Shown here: positions 59,292 through 64,000 of the stretch, piece by piece | Layout: every line of letters starts with the position of its first letter | Numbering within the stretch: the first letter of the stretch is position 1 | NCBI GenBank assembly: GCA_009617715.1 | Contig: VTFK01000567.1 | Span: 57,541-121,540 of the forward strand | From: Plectrocnemia conspersa | Lineage: Eukaryota; Arthropoda; Insecta; Trichoptera; Polycentropodidae | Reading direction: 5' to 3' | DNA: 64,000 nt | Notes under the pieces: model-generated | What the model was told of the DNA's origin: nothing | Seen by the model: only the letters and a program-made list of their open reading frames with translations | Databases searched by the model: none | Position numbers and translations under genes: made by a program

Positions 59292-62200
59292 ATGTCAAAT
59301 GACGAATTAATGAAAATTATTGTCGCGTAGCAAAATTTTATTATTAAATAAAAGTGTTGTCAGGGTACTGTCTATTTGAATTTGAATGCTTATTTTTCAT
59401 TGGTCGAAGCTATTTGAATATTTGAATACTTATTTTTGATTGGTCGAAACAACAGAACGCATTACTGGCAGCTCGAAAATCAATCGGAGCAAATTCAATT
59501 TTTATTATTATTTATTATTATAATTAAATATATTTCCTTTGTTTACGTGTATTGTTACACACCGTTCATACAAAGCGATACGATTTACAGAGTAGAGAAT
59601 TGAATTATGAATTATAGTTATATAGTGATGGCGGCGGCTTAGAACAATTATATATAAGATTCATTGAATACCGAATTATATAGAAAGACGTTTGAGTAAA
59701 TTCAAAATATGTTATAGCATCAACAGTTTAACCAAGTGTATTTAAAATTTCTGACGCAAAGTCCTTTAAAAACGAGACACATGTTTAATCATTCACTTTA
59801 CTGTCATTGACGTATATTATGATATATGAGAGGTAACTTATGTTAGGATTAAAAAATTGATTAGTAACTAGGATGTATATACAATGTTCCAGCGATATGT
59901 CAAAATTAATTAAATAAATTTATTCTGGTTTAGAAAACAATTATATGAAGTTATTATTGCTATGCTTAGCAATATTTTATTAGTTCTCACTTTAGTGAAA
60001 TTCTTTTTGAAACATTTTGCTGCAAAGTTGCAGAGATGCGACGATAATGTCTACTAAAGTAATTATTACTTTCTTAATGGAGAAGTTAAATAATATAAAT
60101 TTTCCATTACGAGTGAAAATATAAAAATAGTTTAAAATTAAAATTAAAGAATGAAGAATTAGGATTGTTGATAATTTTTTTCATAAACACCCAAAAATTG
60201 ATGACTGATGATTGACGTTACAAATTTTTAAATCAATTGAAAAAAATATAGACAGCTATTCCTATAGATAGTGATGAATATTATAAAGATTTACACAATA
60301 CAGTTTTGAAGCAAATTGTAGGTAGAAGAAACTGAATTTAATTATAAATTCAGATAATTAACACAAATTTTATTAAAGACGCAAACTTTAGATTTTAAAT
60401 ACATACATAAATTTTGTGTTTTTATTTCATTATTTGTTGGTATTCAAACTTTAAAAATTTTTTCGTGAATTCGCCTATTATTAGTTATTATTGCAATGTG
60501 TCTAAGATGCTCAAACCTATTGAAAATACCGTAAGTATACTTGTTTATTTGTAGTTTGCAAGAACTAGTTCAGCACAATTAGGCGCTGTTTTAATTTAAA
60601 TAATTCTTAAAAATACACAGTTTATTTAAAAAAATATATGTATGGAAATAAAATTAATTTCACTTATTGTGTTTTACCTGAGAACGTAATGAATGTTGTT
60701 TACCTAAGAATTAGTTAAACATATGTTCAGGTTGATTTCGCGGCTGGCTATTAAATATAAAAAAAAAGTAGCACAATATATACTTTTTAATATAAATTCT
60801 GTCAGTAATTTTCATTTATATATTTAAATGTTGATATAAAACAGCTGTTTCAATTTTTTTTTTGTCAATTATTTTGACACACGTATATTGTTTTAAACCA
60901 CCTTTTTATAATTGTATTGTCATTGTGTTTTTATTTTAAATGCTTAACCAAAATATCTGCAAAACTAGTTTTTGCTTTTTATGAATTTCAATGTTGATTG
61001 TTTCTCATTTTTCTCTTAATTCTTAAGATCAATCATTCAATACTACCTATTAAATCTTTCACGGTTGTAATTTTAAATATATTTGTGAATTTTTAATTCT
61101 AGCTTTAACGTAAACTGCATATTTAATATAAAAAAGTAACCGTAACTAATTGACATATCCATCCTGCAAGATAAATGATTATTTTATACGCCTTTAGCGA
61201 CGGTCTATTTTGAAATCGGCTTTTACTATTTTACTCCTGTTTTGAAGTTTGAGGAATATTAAAGTAAAAAAATAATCAATTGATTACGCTAAAGGTGAAA
61301 ATACCGACCAACGTGCCTTTTAATTTTAAAAGGTTGCCGTTTTTGGTAAGACTTGCTCTCGCAATGATAATAAATGTACCTCAGGGACAATCACCTGAAG
61401 TTGTTGGGGGGTAAATTTGGAATCACACTTTTTTTCATAGTTAGCTATATTTACTATTTGTTATTTTTAGAATATATAACATATTTCTCATAGTAGATAA
61501 TATCCCTATTTTTTGTTATGTAATTACAATTTCTTACATTTTTATTTATTATCTACAATTACTCCTAAATATTTTATATTATCTAACATATCTTTTCAAT
61601 TATTAAACATACATTAAGTTATATTTTCTTATAGTTTAAGTACCATTTTAACAATATTTCTATTATACCTATGTATTTTTTATATTATTAATTATATCAA
61701 AAAATATATATTATACATAACAATGGTTCTAATTTATACCTCTGCGGTTATTTTAATTTTTTAGCTTTCTATTTTTTAATAATTATTAAACCATCTTAAA
61801 ATCAATTAAATAAATACAGCAAATTCTATTGGGGTTTTATTTGTGAAATGCCATTGTTTAAAATTACTTTGCTACAAAATGTTGAGTCTGCTTCTAATAT
61901 TATCAACGCCAAAATATAGTACAATAAGAATCTGTGCAAAAAAAAATAGAATCATGTAACAATATAATTTGATTATTTTGAGAGTGACAGTCGATACTAG
62001 ACAAACTGTCTGGAGGTATCACAAAAAACACGACCGCAGGTCAATAGGAGTCAATCGAATGATTGTTAATTCGAAATCAAAACGCCGGCGATCAATTGAC
62101 CGGAAGATTGGCTCGTTATGGTGATTCATAAATTTTTATTATTGGCTCGTTACGAACACATGTCTACAAGGTTTGTTTGAAACAGGCCCCTTGGTTCAAT

Positions 62201-62485
62201 TAACGTTATAAAAAATGCCAAACAAACAGAATACACTCGATGTTTAGCATTCAAATCACGCGCGAATGAATCTGTGACCGTTTATTAATAGATTTAATAC
62301 CTTTCCAAATAAGACTCATCATTGGAGGCGAACGGCAAAAAATATGCTTAGCGATAAACAAGCAACAAAGAAGACTACCACTAGCCGTGTCAACTAATTC
62401 GCCTGGGCCAAATTAGAACATCTAATATTTGTTATAAATTAGACGCAATGTAGTTCACTGACACATCTCGTGATACTCACTCGTA
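59292..62485. other. AT-rich stretch, no gene seen
   Basis: A 44-base-period duplication (TGAATGCTTATTTTTCATTG, then TGAATACTTATTTTTGATTG, each followed by GTCGAA) lies at 59376-59448. 61960-62440 is less AT-rich, with TATAAAAAAT near 62210, but shows no open frame of note. Confidence 0.35.
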
Positions 62486-62489
62486 ATGA

Positions 62490-63740
62490 GACAACCATAT
62501 TGTATAACGTATTCAAATTTAAAACAGCACGGGTTTCGTCCTGCCCGTTCCACTGTTACTAATCTTCTGTCGTTCACCAAAACGGTGACAACTTCTCTCG
62601 ATGCCGGAATTCAAGTAGACGTCGTGTATACAGATTTTGAGAAAGCCTTTGACAAAGTTTGTCATACGTTATTATTAAAAAAATTGTCGAACCTTGGTTG
62701 CTCAGATAATTTAACTCGGTTATTTCGAGTTATTTGGGGCAATCGTAGACAGTTTTGTAACCTATGGTGGCCGATTGTCAAAATAATATTTTACCCTTCG
62801 GGGTTCCTCAAGGATCCAATCTGGGACCTCTGCTGTTATTTATTAATGACATAAATACAGCAATTAAAAATTCAAGTTTTCTTCTGTACGCAGACGATTT
62901 AAAATTATATAAATGCATTCGATCTGTTGCGGACTCCTTCTCTCTACAAAGTGAATTAGGCTCTCTGTGGAGATGGGCTTCGGTTAACCGTCTGCCCTTT
63001 AGTGTCGGAAAGTGCCATACTGTGTCATTTTCTCGATCCCGTTCGCCATCAGCTTATTTCTACCATCTCGGTGGTAACATTTTGACTAGAGAAACTTCCA
63101 TTAAAGGGAATCACTTTCGAGAGCAAATGGAGGTTCTCTCTACATACACGACGTCTGTGATAAATCTTCCAAGATGCTCGGCTTTGTTATGAGGAATGCC
63201 TTTCACTTTTGACGATCCGTCAGTTATTCGCATCCTCTATGACACCTTAGTTCGTAGCATTCTTGAATCGGGATCTATAATTTGGAATCCCCGAGTAGCC
63301 AAATATTCCCTTTTAGTAAAAAAAAAAAAAAAAAAGTTATTTAAGATACCTTTACAAAAGGACATTTGGTTATTATCCGTACTTATATCCAGCGCCTTTC
63401 TTTTAGGAGCGTTGGGATATGATTGAATTCTCGCAGAAAGCTGTATGTCGCTAAGCATTTTTTCAAACTACTAAAGGTGCTGTCGACAATCCAGCTATTC
63501 TCGAGGAATTCCAGTTTTGGGTTCCGGAACATTTTCGAGAATCACGATCGAGACCTCTTTGATGGCAGTTACGGCTAGGACATCCGCATCTCTTGCCGAC
63601 TCGCCTATAACAGCCACATACACTCCCTTAATACGCTGGCGTTGAAAATTGATTTATTTATTTAATGTTAGCTACGAGGATCTGATCCGGTTTATATCTT
63701 TGGAAATTTTAATATTTTATTTTTTGTTATGTTTAAGCAA
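62490..63740 (+). pseudogene. LINE reverse-transcriptase remnant (family A, copy 2)
   Basis: Nearly the same sequence as 11834-12700. Blocks are [59 protein letters not shown] (the YADD box intact here), [18 protein letters not shown], and later [21 protein letters not shown]-terminal part at 63430-63640 reads RKLYVAKHFFKLLKGAVDNP, WVPEHFRESRSR and LNTLALKIDLF. Frame changes near 62740, 62760 and 63180 inactivate it. A 17-base A-run at 63320 is internal. The 3' end resembles copy 1 up to TTTTGTTATGTTTAAGCA but the terminal hairpin is absent. Confidence 0.92.
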
Positions 63741-64000
63741 AAAAATATAAAAAAATATCCAACCACCCTATGAATCTACGTATAAAAAATAACTTTTACT
63801 CTAACTTACTGATTTTAAGGTCATTACTTTATAACAGTTTTTAAAAAAAACTATCGAATGCGTTCGAAAATGTTTAAAATATTTAGACAAATATGATCCA
63901 ATTAATACGAATATCTCATTAGGGGTTACGCAAAAACCCGTTCCGGCTTACTACCTTGTATTTTTTTTATTCTGTACATTAAATAATAATTCGTTTCTGG

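Overview
The window looks like ordinary nuclear DNA from an insect. It is very AT-rich, has long introns with GT-AG junctions, short CpG-rich islands only at promoter-like blocks, and a heavy load of decayed DNA transposons (Tc1/mariner, piggyBac, several hAT families, a PIF/Harbinger-like element) and LINEs. The order cannot be resolved from sequence alone.

Only two genes are secure. The 3'-terminal coding exon of a Kelch-repeat (BTB-Kelch type) protein lies on the + strand at 7449-8135; its upstream exons are outside the window or across a long intron. Facing it tail to tail on the - strand is a complete coding region for the ubiquitin-conjugating enzyme UBE2S, four coding exons spanning 14931-10042 (201 aa). 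It has the HPN motif, the catalytic Cys94 and the APC/C-binding KRL-COOH tail. Its probable non-coding first exon sits in a CpG-rich block at about 15.7-16.1 kb.

Two more gene starts are inferred on the + strand. A CpG-rich first exon ends at 20277, with an ATG directly abutting a GTGAGT donor and two tiny upstream ORFs before it. A TATA-driven exon at about 51.85-52.02 kb encodes 36 residues before a GTAAGT donor; just downstream lie a CRE, an AP-1 site and a second TATA box. What follows either exon could not be traced, so most of 20-64 kb may be intron or intergenic DNA.

The rest is a layered graveyard of mobile elements. At 1-7 kb a Tc1-like transposase is split by a 2.5-kb element that itself carries a hAT MITE, next to two piggyBac transposase fragments in opposite orientation and a hAT MITE with a perfect 8-bp duplication. 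At 11.7-12.95 kb, 17.7-19.5 kb, 52.4-53 kb and 62.5-63.7 kb there are reverse-transcriptase remnants of at least two LINE families; one family has a conserved 3'-end signature, forming a hairpin in one copy, also seen alone at 34.7 kb. At 27-29.5 kb there are a foldback element and a 944-bp TIR element with TTA duplications. At 32-51 kb several dispersed repeat families, piggyBac-, hAT- and mariner-like MITEs and a GC-rich perfect palindrome occur. At 55-56 kb there is a decayed copy of a protein family I recall as widely repeated in animal genomes but cannot name.

I did not find a convincing new multi-gene system. The most interesting items are the nested insertions, the variable GC palindrome inside a dispersed repeat, and the unusual start-codon/donor junction.
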